Below are positions 21,783 to 34,181 of a DNA stretch of 64,000 nt, piece after piece. Below the pieces are notes generated by a model. The model made no database searches and was not told the DNA's origin. It saw only the letters and a program-made list of their open reading frames with translations. Where the stretch lies: contig CAUYUJ010001447.1 in NCBI GenBank assembly GCA_963575745.1, forward strand, positions 221,458-285,457. Direction: 5' to 3'. How positions within the stretch are numbered: the first letter of the stretch is position 1; the number at the start of each line of letters is the position of its first letter. Position numbers and translations under genes: made by a program. The stretch comes from Prorocentrum cordatum. Lineage: Eukaryota; Sar; Dinophyceae; Prorocentrales; Prorocentraceae.

Positions 21783-22256
21783 TTCCCGATTTGCGCCTCG
21801 TGCCACATCTACTGCCCGACGCCTGCAGCACGCTCCATCGGCGGCGAGAGCTGGTCGTACGTCGACCACAGAATGGTCTGCTCGTTCTGCGGCAAACGTG
21901 CCCTGCTAGATTGGAGCGGTGGGCACGTCGATGCCATGAGGGCTTCTCTGCGCTCCCGGACTATGTGGTTGTTTAACCAGTCCATGGAGACTCTGGACGC
22001 GCAGGTAGTAGAGCTCGCTTCGAGTTCGAGCGAGACTCTGGGCGCGCAGAAGAAGGCTTTGAAGCGAGTCTTCAAAGACCTAGGGCTCACAATTGGGAGG
22101 GGTCGCGGCCCGCGTCCAGGCCGCGCGCGGGTCATAAGCGAGCGCTGGGTTCTGAGTCAACTACAAGTCTTGCAAGAGAGACTGATGTGCGACCCCATCC
22201 TCGAGCCCGAGAGGAATGCCGTGCGGAAACTTCTTCGATACATGCTGGTTCGGTGA
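21769..22256 (+). CDS. Partial ORF with Cys pairs, unrecognised
   Basis: An open frame to the TAG/TGA region at 22256 with coding-like composition. It contains CASCHIYC and, 33 residues on, CSFCGKR, which could bind one zinc. After that come helices and a basic GRGRGPRPGR stretch. The first in-frame ATG (21873) would delete the first Cys pair. A start by splicing at 21768/21769 is therefore more likely. It may be a separate gene, or a fifth exon of the preceding gene if the element between is an intron; a GA-AG intron 21571-21768 would keep phase. Function unknown. Confidence 0.45.
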
Positions 22257-22740
22257 CGCTGGCGCGTTCGTGGGTCTCACACCTCCGGAGGCATGTGTCA
22301 AGAGTCTGTCTCTGATTGATGGCGTAGTGGGAGGCCAAAAAGCGCCCTTAGTGTTTTCAGTCGCAGACGCAACCCTCGCCTCACCATGACTGGGATGAGG
22401 AGGAGGAGACGGAGGAGGAGGAGGAGGAGGAGGAGGAGGAGGAGGGGCCTCTTGGGGCCTCTTGGGGGCCTCTTGGGGCCATATTGGGGGCCTCTTGGGG
22501 CCTCTTGGGGGCCTCATGGCGGCCTCCTGGGGCCTCTCGGAGGCGTCTTGGAGCCATCTTGGGGGACATCGATGAAAGAAGGGGGGGTCCTTAATTAGCA
22601 CTGCCCCTCGGGAGCCTCTAAAATCGCCTCTTGGACCCCTCTTGGAGCGCTCTTGGAGTGCTCTTGGGGCCGTCTTGCTGCTCTCTTGGGCCCCTCTTGG
22701 GGTCCTCTTCGGCAATCTTGGAGCCATCTTGACTCCTCGG
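22257..22740. repeat. GGA tract and TCTTGG-family repeat, copy 4
   Basis: After about 130 unremarkable bases, a GGA tract (22396-22444) leads into GGCCTCTTGG units up to 22735. They are briefly interrupted near 22575-22625 by a non-repeat stretch with TTAATTAGCACTGCC. Confidence 0.85.
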
Positions 22741-23127
22741 ATGGCCATCGGAAGCGACCGATTTCAACACGTCCGTTTTCTGAGCATGTCTGCAGCGATA
22801 CTTCATTTTAAGAAACGACGTCGTGCAATACAGCCTCCAACATCTCCATTGTGTGAGGATGTCTCAGGCGAAACATTTGTTTTCATAATCAACCCACCAC
22901 CAACGAACCAGCGAGCAACCTGCTACAGAGATGCAACTCCCATTGTATGTGAAGCAACTTTGCCAGGACGAAGCGCAAGCTGAGGAAGACGACGACGACC
23001 AGGACGAGGAAGGATCGAAGGCCGCCCTCGTAAGGTTTGGTGACAGTCCGGAGTCCGGCGCTCTAAAACCTTTGAAAAACAACCTCCTTCCCTTCCTCTT
23101 CCTTTTCCTCCTCCTCTCCCAACCCCG
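22741..23127. other. Low-signal stretch containing a dispersed GAGGATGTCTC motif
   Basis: Balanced composition with no recognised gene. 22855-22883 reads GAGGATGTCTCAGGCGAAAC and then ATTTGTTTT. A close match is at 62330, with a shorter one at 24618. A small frame starting at 22931 encodes an acidic stretch and then a hydrophobic one but matches nothing I know. Confidence 0.4.
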
Positions 23128-23992
23128 GACGGTTCAAAAGTGATTTCTGACGCATAGGGGACCGCGCGGGGCCCTGATCAGGGAGCTTGACCTGACCCCT
23201 GACCACCCCCAGCAATGTGTAAACCCTTTGCGGGGGACCCGCCGCCCCAAACAAGACCCCCTCCCATCCCCTTGGGGACGTCACCGCGGCAGGGCGCGGT
23301 TCGAACACATAAAAACCCTGACGGGTGAAGTCCGCCTTGGCTCAACGGAGAGGGGAACGGAGGAAGGGGGAGGAGGTGGAGGGGGGGAGGAGGAGGGGGC
23401 AGAATGAGGAATCCAGCAATCATGAGTTTGGTGATGGTGCAGAGGGCGAGCACGATAGAGGAGGATGAGGAACGGGGGTAAGGATAAGCAGGAGGGAGGA
23501 CGATGAGGACGGCGGCGACGACGACGATGCGCCGAACACGCTCGTGCACCCCCCATGGGAGGGGGTTCGGCGGAAGCGCATGCCTATGTCTGGGGCCCAA
23601 GGGTTCGGCGGACTCTCAGCCCCCCTTGGCCCCGCGCGCGGGGAGGGCGGATTTTGACCCCCCCCCGTCCAGGTCCAGGGGGCAGGGGGCAATTTTGTAA
23701 AGCGTGCGCCCTCGATCTGTTTAACAGTTGCAACATTTTTAGCTTCGGGGTCATAAATGGCGAGGAAATCTCAGCCGATTTTGCAACGAGGCAGATCGAT
23801 TGTCTTGGATTCCCTCTGGCCAAGCAAAAAAGGGACCAGCTCTCCGACAGCGACGGCGGCGAAGGTTGTCCCCATGGTTGTCCCGATGGTTGTCCCCGTG
23901 GTTGTCCCGATGATTGTCCCCGTGGTTTGCCCGATGATTGCCCCGATGGTTGTCCCGATGGTTGTCCCGATGGTTGTCCCGACGGTTGTCCC
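23128..23992. repeat. 865-bp direct duplication, copy 1
   Basis: From GGACGGTTCAAAAGTG to the early GTTGTCCCGATG units this matches 24720-25584 at an offset of 1592 with few differences. One copy has CACCGCGGCAG where the other has CACCACGGCAG. It includes C-rich tracts (CCCCCCCGTCCAGG) and a frame, open in both copies, leading into the 12-bp array. Confidence 0.9.
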
Positions 23993-24452
23993 GATGATTG
24001 TCCCCGTGGTTGTCCCGATGGTTGTCCCGATGGTTGTCCCGATGGTTGGCCCGATGGTTTTTTCTGATAGTTTGCCCGATGGTTGTCCCGATGGTTGTCC
24101 CCGTGGTTGTCCCGACGGTTGTCCCGATGATTGCCCCGATGATTGTCCCGATGGTTTTCCCGACGAGTGTCCCAATGATTTTTCAGATGGTTGTCCCGAT
24201 GGTTGTCCCGACGGTTGCCCTGATGGGTCTCCCGATGTTTGTCCCGATGGTTGTCCCGATAGTTTGCCCGATGGTTGGCCCGATTGTTATCCCGATGGTT
24301 GCCCCGATGGTTGCCCCGATGGTTGTCCCGATGGTTGTCCCGATTGTTGCCCCGATGGTTGTCCCGACGGTTGTCCCGATGGTTGTCCCGATGGTTGTCC
24401 CGATGGTTGCCCCGACGGTTGTTCCGATGGTTGTCCCGGGTGGCTGTCCCGA
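23868..24452. repeat. 12-bp GTTGTCCCGATG array
   Basis: About 48 units of GTTGTCCCGATG. Variants are GTTGTCCCCGTG, GATTGTCCCGAT, GGTTTGCCCGAT and GTTGCCCCGAT. Period 12 keeps frames open (Cys-Pro-Asp-Gly on one, Val-Pro-Met-Val on another). Units are contiguous without unique spacers. A short version follows the second duplicate at 25459-25605. Confidence 0.95.
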
Positions 24453-24719
24453 TTGTTGGCCCGACGGGGGGGGGGCCTTGCTGGGGCGGCTGCATGTTCT
24501 GCATTCCAGGCCTCCTTGTGGTCGTCGTCGCGGGGGGGGGCTCGCGGACCCTGTCGGGGTCGTCGTCGTCATCGCCGTCGTCTTTGAGGCTGAGGGCATC
24601 TCGGAATTAAGAGTTGTGAGGATGTCTCCAGCGAGAGTGGCCAAGCCACCATGGAGCAAGGCGTCTCCGAGGTCAAACTTGCGAGGGCATCTCACGCGAA
24701 AGTTGCCTGACCACCATGG
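24453..24719. other. Spacer between the duplicated segments
   Basis: G-rich, then two related blocks with GATGTCTCCAGCGAGAGTGG and GGGCATCTCACGCGAAAGTT, each ending near CCACCATGG. No gene is supported. Confidence 0.5.
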
Positions 24720-25605
24720 GACGGTTCAAAAGTGATTTCTGACGCATAGGGGACCGCGCGGGGCCCTGATCAGGGAGCTTGACCTGACCCCTGACCACCC
24801 CCCAGCAATGTGTAAACCCTTTGCGGGGGACCCGCCGCCCCAAACAAGACCCCCTCCCATCCCCTTGGGGACGTCACCACGGCAGGGCGCGGTTCGAACA
24901 CATAAAAACCCTGACGGGTGAAGTCCGCCTTGGCTCAACGGAGAGGGGAACGGAGGAAGGGGGGGGAGGTGGAGGGGGGGAGGAGGAGGGGGCAGAATGA
25001 GGAATCCAGCAATCATGAGTTTGGTGATGGTGCAGAGGGCGAGCACGCTAGAGGAGGATGAGGAACGGGGGTAAGGATAAGCAGGAGGGAGGACGATGAG
25101 GGCGGCGGCGACGACGACGATGCGCCGAACACGCTCGTGCACCCCCCATGGGAGGGGGTTCGGCGGAAGCGCATGCCTATGCCTGGGGCCCGAGGGTTCG
25201 GCGGACTCTCAGCCCCCCTTGGCCCCGCGCGCGGGGAGGGCGGATTTTGACCCCCCCCCGTCCAGGTCCAGGGGGCAGGGGGCAATGTTGTAAAGCGTGC
25301 GCCCTCGATCTGTGTAACAGTTGCAACATTTTTAGCTTCGGGGTCATAAATGGCGAAGAAGTCTCAGCCGATTTTGCAACGAGGCAGATCGATTGTCTTG
25401 GATTCCCTCTGGCCAAGCAAAAAAGGGACCAGCTCTCCGACAGCGACGGCGGCGAAGGTTGTCCCCATGGTTGTCCCGATGGTTGTCCCCGTGGTTGTCC
25501 CGATGATTGTCCCCGTGGTTTGCCCGATGATTGCCCCGATGGTTGTCCCGATGGTTGTCCCGATGGTTGTCCCGACGGTTGTCCCGATGGTTGTCCTGAT
25601 GGTTG
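24720..25605. repeat. 865-bp direct duplication, copy 2, with short 12-bp array
   Basis: Near-identical to 23128-23992. Its short GTTGTCCCGATG array ends abruptly at GGTTGTCCCCAACTCCTCC, where the 51-bp satellite begins. The junction therefore looks like a recombination or slippage point shared by two arrays that both contain GTCCCCAA/TCCCCAA words. Confidence 0.9.
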
Positions 25606-28600
25606 TCCCCAACTCCTCCGTTTCCCTTTGAAGAGTCCTCCCCAACTCCCAAATCCTCCCCAACTCATCCTTTTTCCCTTTGTAGAATCTCCCTCAATTC
25701 CGAAATCCTCCCAAACTCCTCCTTTTTCATTTGTAGAATTCTCCCCAATTCCCAAACCCCCCCCCAACTCCTCATTTTTCCTTTGTAGAACCCTCCCCAA
25801 TTCCCAACTCCTCCCCAACTCCTCTTTTTTCCTTTGTGGAACCCCAGCACAATTCCCAAATGCTCCCCAGCTCCTCTTTTTTCCTTTGTAGAATCCTCCC
25901 CGATTCCCAAATCATCCCCAACTCATTTTTTTTCATGTGTGGAATCCTCCACAATTCCCCAAATCCTCCCCCACTTCTTTTTTTCCCCTTTGTGGAATCC
26001 TCCCCAATTCCCAAATCCTCCCCTAACTCCCTCTTTTCCCTTTGTAGAACCCTCCCCAATTCCCAGATCCTCCCCAACTCCTCTTTTTTCCCTCTGTGGA
26101 ATCCTCCGCAATTCCCAAATCCTCCCCAACTCCTCCTTTTTCCTTTGTAGAACCCTCACCAATTCCCAAATCCTCCCCAACTCATCCTGTTTCGTTTGTA
26201 GAATCCTCCCCAATGCCAAAAAATCTTCCCCAACTCATCCTTTTTCCTTCCTGTAGAATCCTCCCCAATTCCCTCATCCTCCCCAACTCCTCCTTTTTCC
26301 TTTTGTAGAATCCTCCTCAATTCCCAAATCCTCCCCAACTCCTGTTTTTCCTTTGTAGACCCTTCCCCAATATCCAAATCCTCCACAACTCCTCCTTTTT
26401 CCTTTGTGGAATCCTCCCCAATTCCCCAATCCTCCCCAACTCCTCCTTGTTCCTCTGTAGAATCCTCCCCGATTCCCGAATCCTCCCCAACTCATCCTTT
26501 TTCCTTTTGTAGAATCCTCCTCAATTCCCAAGTCCTTCCCAACTCTTCCTTTTTCTTTGTAAGAATCCTCTCCAATTCCCAAATCCTCCCCAACTCCTCC
26601 TTTTTCCTTTGTAGAATCCTCCTCCATTCCCAAATCCTCCCCAACTCCTGTTTTTCCTTTGTAGAATCCTCCACAATTCCAAAATCTTCACCAACTCATC
26701 CTTTTTAATTTGTAGAATCCTCCCCAATTCCCAAATCCTCCCCAACACCTCCTTTTTCCTTTGTAGAATCCTCCCCAATTCCCAGATCCTCACTAACTCC
26801 GCTTTTTTTCCTTTGTAGAATCCTCACCAAATACCCAGATCCTCCCCAACTCTTCCTTTTTCCCTTTGTAGAATCCTCCCAAATTCTCAAATCCTCCCCA
26901 ACTCTTTTTTCCTTGGTAGAACCCTCTCCAATTCCCAAATCCTCCCCAACTCATCCTTTTTCCTTTTGTGGAATCCTCACCAATTCCCACATCCTCCCCA
27001 ACTCCTCCTTTTTCCTTTCTAGAATCCTCCTCAATTCCCAAATCATCCTCAACTTCTTTTTTTTCCTTTGTAGAATCCTCCCCAATTCCCAAATCCTCAC
27101 CAACTCCTCCTTTTTCCTTTGTAGAATCCTCCCCAATTCCCAAATCCTCCCCAGCTCCTCCTTTTTACTTTGTAGATTCCTCCCCAATTCCCAAATCCTC
27201 ACCAAATCATCATTTTGCCTTTGTAGAACCACCCCAATCCCCAAATCCTCCCCAACCCCTCCTTTTTTTCCTTTTGTAGAATCTTCCTCAATTCCAGAAT
27301 CCTCCCCAACTCATCCTTTTTCCTTTGTAGAACCCTCCCTAATTCCCAAATTCTCACCAACTCCTTCTTTTTCCGTTGTAGAATCCTCACCAAATTCCAA
27401 AACCCTCCCCAACTCCTCCTTTTTCCTTTGTAGAATCCTCCCCGATTCCCAAATCCTCCCCAACTCCTCTTTTTTCCTCTGTAGAATCCTGCCGAATTCC
27501 AAAATCCTCCCCAACTCGGTTTTTTCCTTTGTGGAATCCTCCCCAATTCCCAAATCCTCCCCAACTCCGCGTTTTCCCGTTGTAAAATCCTCACCACTTC
27601 CCAAATCCTCCCCTACTCCTCCTGTTTCCTTGGTAGAACCCTCACCAATTCCCAAATCCTCCCCAACTCCTCCTTTTCCCTTTGTAGAATCCTCCCCAAT
27701 TCTCAAATTCTGCCCAACTCTTCCTTTTTCCTTTTGTAGAATCCTTTCCAAATTCCTACATCCTCTCCAACTCCTTCTTTTTTCCTTTTGTAGAATCCTC
27801 ACCAATTCCCAGATCCTCCCCAAGTCATCCTTTTTCCCTTGTAGAACCCACTTAATTCCCAAATCCTCCCCAACTCCTCTTTTTTCCTTTGTAGAATCCT
27901 CCCCAATTCCCAAATCCTCCCCAACTCCTCCTTTTTCCTCTGTAGAATCCTCCGCCAATTCCCAAATCCCCCCAACTCGTCCTTTTTCCTTTGTAGAATC
28001 CTCTCCAATCCCCAAATCCTCCCCAACTCCTCCTTTTTCCTTTGTAGAATCCTCCCCAATTCCCAAATCCTCACCAACTCCTCCTTCTTCCTTTGTAGAA
28101 TCCCCCCTCAATTCCCAAATCCTCCCCGACTCCTCCTTTTTCCTTTGTAGAATCCCCCCTCAATTCCCACATCCTCCCTAACTCATCCTTTTTTTCCTTT
28201 TGTAGAATCCTCACCAAATCCCCAAATCCCACCAGATTTCTCTGTTTTCCTATGTAAAATCACCTATTCCCAAATCCTCCCCAACTCATCCTTTTTCCTT
28301 TGTAGAATCCTCCCCAATTCCACAATCCTCCCCAACTCCTCCTTTTTCCTTTGTAGAACCCTCACCAATTCCCAAATCCTCCCCAACTCACCTTTCTCCT
28401 TTGTAGAATCCTCCTCAATTCCCAAATCCTCCCCAACTCCGTCTTTTTCATTTGTAGGATCGCCAATTCCCAAATCATCCCCAACTCCTCCTTTCTCTTT
28501 TGTAGAATCCCCCCCAATGCCCAAATCCTCCACAACTCCTCCTTTTTCCTTTGTAGATTCCTCCCCAAGGCCCAAATCCCCCCCAACTCTTCCTCAACTC

Positions 28601-31600
28601 CCTCATTTTCCTTTTGTAGAATCACCCGCAATTCCCAAACCATCACTCTTCATTTTGCCTTTGTAGAATCCTCCCCAATTCCGATTTCCTCCCCAACTCA
28701 TCCTTTTTTCCTTTGTAGAATCCTCCCCAATTCCCAAATCCTCTCCAGCACATTTTTTCCTTTACAAAATCTTCCCCAATTCCCAAATCCTCCCCAACTC
28801 CTCCTTTTTCCTTTGTAGAATCCTCCCTCAATTCCCAAATCCTCCCCAACTCCTCCTTTTTTTTCTTTGTGGAACCCTCCTCAATTCCCAAGTCCTGCCC
28901 AACTCTTATTTTTTCCCTTTGTAGAATCCTCCCGAATTCCAAAATCCTCCCCGACTCATCCTTTTTCGTTTATAGAATCATCCCCAATGTTCGAAATCCT
29001 CACCAATTCTTTTTTTTCCCTTTTGTAGAATCCTCCCAAATTCCCAAATCCTCCCCAACTCCTCCTTTTTCCTTTGTAGAATCCTCCCGAATTCCCAAAT
29101 CCTCACCACAACATGTTTTTCCTTTGTAGAATCCTCCCCAATTCCCAAATCCTCCCCAACTCGTCCTTTTTCATTTTTTGTAGAACCCTCAGCAAATTCC
29201 AAATCCTCCCCAACTCCTCCTTGCTCCTTTGTAGAATCCTCACCAATTCCAAAATCCTCCCCAACTCTTCCTTTTTCCTTTGTAGAATCCGCCCAAATTC
29301 CCAAATCCTCCCCAACGCACACTTTTTCCGTTGTGGAATCCTCGCCGATTCCCGAATCCTCCCCAACTCCTCCTTTCTCCTTTGTAGAATCCTCCTCAGT
29401 TCCCAAATCCTCCCCAACTATTCCTTTATTCCTTTGTAGAATCCCCCCAATTCCCGAATCCTCCCCAACTCCTCCTTTTTCCTTTGTATAATCCTCCCCA
29501 ATTCCCAAATCCCCCCCAACTCTTCCTTTTTCCTTTGTAGAATCCGCCCAAATTCCCAGATCCTCCCCAAGTCATCCTTTTTCCCTTGTAGAACCCACTT
29601 AATTCCCAAATCCTCCCCAACTCCTCTTTTTTCCTTTGTAGAATCCTCCCCAATTCCCAAATCCTCCCCAACTCCTCCTTTTTCCTCTGTAGAATCCTCC
29701 GCCAATTCCCAAATCCCCCCAACTCGTCCTTTTTCCTTTGTAGAATCCTCTCCAATCCCCAAATCCTCCCCAACTCCTCCTTTTTCCTTTGTAGAATCCT
29801 CCCCAATTCCCAGATCATCCCCACCTCCTCCCTTTTCCTTTGTAGAATCTTTCTCAATTCCCAAATCCTCCCCAACTCGCTCTTTTTCATTTGCAGGATC
29901 CTCCCCAATTCCCAAATCCTCCCCAACTCGGTTTTTTCCGTTGTAGAATCCCACCCCCCCAAAATATTCAGATCCTCCCCAACTCTTCCTTTTCCCTTTG
30001 TAGAATCCTCCCCAATTCCCAAATCCTTCCCAACTCCTCCTCATTCCTTGGTAGAACCCTCCCCAATTCCCAAATCCTCCCCAACTCCTCCTTTTTCCTT
30101 TGTAGAATCCTCCCCAATTCCCAAATCCTTCCCAACTCTTCCTTTTTCCTTTGTAGAATCCGTCCCAATTCCCAAATCATCCTCAACTCTTCTTTTTTCA
30201 TGTGTAGAATCCTCACCAATTCCCAAATTCTCTCCAACTATTCATTTTTCTTTTATAGAATCCTCACCAATTCCCAAATCCTCCCCAACACACCTTTTGT
30301 CCTTTGTGGAATCCTCACCAATTCCCAAATCCCCCCCAACTTCGTCGTTTTCCTGTGTAGAATCCTCACCAATTCCCAAATCCTCACTAACTCATCCTTT
30401 TTCCTTTTTTGGAATCCTCACCGATTCCCAAATCCTCCCCAACTCATCTTTTTTTCGTTTGTTGAATCCTCCACAATCCCCAAATCCTCCCCAACTCGTC
30501 CTTCTCCCATTTGTAGAATCCTCCCCAATTCCCAAATCCTCCCCATCTCACCATTTTTTCCATTGTAGAATCCTCACCAATTTCCAAATCCTCCCTTAAC
30601 TCTTCATTTTTCCTTTGTAGAATCCTCCCCAATTCCCAAATCCTCACCAACTCGGTCTTTTTCCTTTGTAGAACCCTCCTCAGTTCCCAAATCCTCCCCA
30701 ACTCCGTCTTTTTCTTTGTAGAATCCTCCCCAATTCCAAAAATCCTCCCCAATTGTTTTTTCCCTTTGAAGAATCCTCACCAAATACCCAGATCCTCCCC
30801 AACTCCTCCTCTTTCCTTTTGTAGAATCCTCCCAAATTCCCGAATCCTCCCCAACTCCTCCTTTTTCCTCGGTAGAACCCTCCCCAATTCCCAAATCCTT
30901 CCCACATCCTCTTTTTTCCTTTGTAGAACCCTCCTCCATTCCCAAATCCTCCTCAGCTCTTCCTTTTTCCTTTGTAGAACCCGCCCCAATTCCCAAATCA
31001 TCTTCAACTCTTTTTTTTTCCTTTGAATATTCCCAACACAATTCCAAAATCCTCCCCAACTGTTCCCTTTTCCTTTGTAGAATCTTCCCCAATCCCGAAA
31101 TTCTCCCCAACTCATCCTTTTTCCTTTGTAGAATCCTCCCCAATTCCCAAAGAATCCCCTCAACTCATCCTTTTTCCTTTGTAGAATCTTTCCCAATTCC
31201 AAAATCCTCACCAACTCCTTCTTTCTCTTTTGTAGAATCCTCCCCAATTCCCAAATCCTCACCGACTCCTCTTTTTTCCTTTGTAGAACCCACCCCATTC
31301 CCAAATCCGCCCCAACTCACCCTTCTTCCTTTGTAGAATCCGCCCCAATCCCCAAATCTTCCCCAACTCCTCCTTGTTCCTTTGTAGAACGCTCCCAAAT
31401 CTTCCCCAACTCCCCTTTCTCCTTTGTAGAATCCTCCCCACCTCACAAATCCTCCCCGACTCATCTTTGTTCCTGTGTAGAATCCTCTCCAATTCCCAAA
31501 GCATCCCCAACTTCTCCTTTCTCTTTTGTAGAATCCTCCTCAATTACCAAATCCTCCCCAACTCCTCCTTTTTCCTTTGTAGAATCCTCACCAGTTCCCA

Positions 31601-34088
31601 AATCCTCCCCAACTCTTCCTCTTTCCTGTGTAGAATCCTCCCCAATTCCCAAATCCTCCCCAACTCTTCTTTTTTCGTTTGTAGAATCCTCCCCAATTCC
31701 CAAATCCTCCCCAGCTTCTTTTTCCGTTGTTGAATACTCACAAGTCCCAAATCCTCCCCAACTCTTCCTTTTTCCTTTGTAGAAACCTCCCCAATTCCCA
31801 AATCCCCCCCCAAACTCCTCTTTTTTCCTGTGGAATCCTCACCAATTCCCAAATCCTCCCCAACTCTTCCTTTTTTCCTTTATAAGAATCCTCCCCAATT
31901 CCCAAATCCTCCCCAACTCCTCGTTTTTCCTTTGTAGAATCCTCCTCCATTCCCAAATCCTCCCCAACTCCTCCTTTTTCCTTTGTAGAATCCTCCACAA
32001 TTCCAAAATCTTCCCCGACTCTTCCTTTTTCCTTTGTAGAAACCTCCTCAATTCCCGAATCCTCCCCAACACCTCGTTTTTCCTTTGTAGAATCTTCCCC
32101 AGATCCTCACCAACTCCTTTTTTTTCCTTTGTGGAATCCTCACCAAATACCCAGATCCTCCCCAACTCTTCCTTTCTCCCTTTGTAGAATCCTCTCAAAT
32201 TCTCAAATCCTCCTCAACTCCTTTTTCCTTGGTAGAACCTTCCCTAATTCCCAAATCCTCCCCAACTCATCCTTTTTCCTTTGTGGAATCCTCCCCAATT
32301 CCCAAATCCTCCCCAACTCCTCCTTGCTCCTTTGTAGAATCCTCCTCAATTCCCAAATCATCCCCAACTCCTCCTTTTTCCTTTGTAGAACCAACTCCAA
32401 TTCCAAAATCATCTCCAACTCCTTCTTTTTTCCTTTGTAGAATCCTCCCCAACTCCTCCTTTTTACTTTGTATATTCCTCCCCACTTCCCAAATCCTCAC
32501 CAAATCATCATTTTGCCTTTGTACAATCACCCACAATTCCCAAATCCTCCCCAACTCCTCCTTTTTTCCGTTGTAGAATCCTCCCAAATTCCCAAATCCT
32601 CCCCAACTCATCCTTTTTCCTTTGTAGAATCCTCCCCAATTCCCAAATCCTCCCCAACTCCTCTTTTTTCCTCTGTAGAATCCTGCACAATTCCAAAATC
32701 CTCCCCAACTCGGTTTTTTTCCGTTGTAGAATCCTCCCTAATTCCCAAATCCTCCCCAACTCCGCGTTTTCCCGTTGTAAAATCCTCACCGCTTCCCAAA
32801 TCCTCCCCTACTCATCCAGATTTCCTTGGTAGAACCCTCACCGATTCCCAAATCCTCCCCAACTCCTCCTTTTCCCGTTGTAGAATCCTCACCAATTCCC
32901 AAATTCTGCCCAACTCATCCTTTTTCCTTTTGTAGAATCCTTTCCAAATTCCTACATCCTCTCCAACTCCTTCTTTTTTCCTTTGTAGAATCCGCCCCAA
33001 TTCCCAGATCCTCCCCAATTCATCTGTTTTCCCTTGTAGAATCCACCCAATTCCCAAATCCTCCCCAACTCCTCCTTTTTTCTTTGTAGAATCCTCCCCA
33101 ATTCCCAAATCCTCCCCAACCCCTCGTTTTTCCTCTGTAGAATCCTCCCACAATTCCCAAATCCCACCAACTCGTCCTTTTTCCTTTGTAGAACCCTCCC
33201 CAATCCCCAAATCCTCCCCAACTCCTCTTTTTTCCTTTGTAGAATCCTCCCCAATTCCCAAATCCTCACCAACTCCTCCTTTTTCCTTTGTAGAATCCCC
33301 CCTCAATTCACAAATCCTCCCCGACTCCTCCTTTTTCCTTTGTAGAATCCCCCCTCAATTCACAAATCCTCCCCAACTCATCCCTTTTTACTTTTGTAGA
33401 ATCCTCACCAAATCCCCAAATCCCTCCCGACTTCTCTGTTTTCCTCTGTAAAATCACCAATTCCCAAATCCTCCCCAACTCATCCTTTTTCCTTTGTAGA
33501 ATCCTCCCCAAGTCCAGAATCCTCCCCAACTCCTCCTTTTTCCTTTGTAGAACCCTCACCAATTCCCAAATCCTCCCCAACTCCTCCTTTTTCCTTTGTA
33601 GAATCCTCCTCAATTCCCAAATCCTCCCCAACTCCGTCTTTTTCATTTGTAGGATCCCCAATTCCAAAATCCTCCCCAACTCCTCCTTTCTCTTTTGTAG
33701 AATCCTCCCCAATGCTCAAATCCTCCACACCTCCTCATTTTTCCTTTGTAGATTCCTCCCCAAGGCCAAAATCCCCCCCAACTCTTCCTCAACTCCCTCA
33801 TTTTCCTTTTGTAGAATCACCAGCAATTCCCAAATCATCACTCTTCATTTTTCCTTTGTAGAATCCCACCTCCCCAACTCCTCTTTTTTTCCTTTGTAGA
33901 ATCCTGCCCAATTCCCAAATCCTCTCCAACACATTTGTTCCTTTGCAAAATCTTCCCCAATTCCCAAATCCTCCCCAACTCCTCCTTTTTCCTTTGTAGA
34001 ATCCTCCCCAAATTCCCAAATCCTCCCCAACTCCTACTTTTTTTTCTTTGTGGAACCCTCATCAATTCCCAAGTCCTGCCCAACTCCT

Positions 34089-34181
<93 letters not shown>

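Noticed and set aside
23290-23360. tRNA gene (GGTTCGAAC and TTGGCTCAACGG resemble B and A boxes)
   Set aside because: The B-like box comes before the A-like box, spacing is wrong and no cloverleaf forms. The duplicate near 24890-24950 has the same fault.
23868-24452. CRISPR-like array
   Set aside because: Units of 12 bases are contiguous with no unique spacers, and the genome is eukaryotic. It is a minisatellite.
26913-28181. 422-codon Ser/Pro-rich repeat protein, and similar long frames on both strands of the satellite
   Set aside because: The 51-bp period is a multiple of three, so several frames on both strands stay open at once. No start context or codon bias supports translation.
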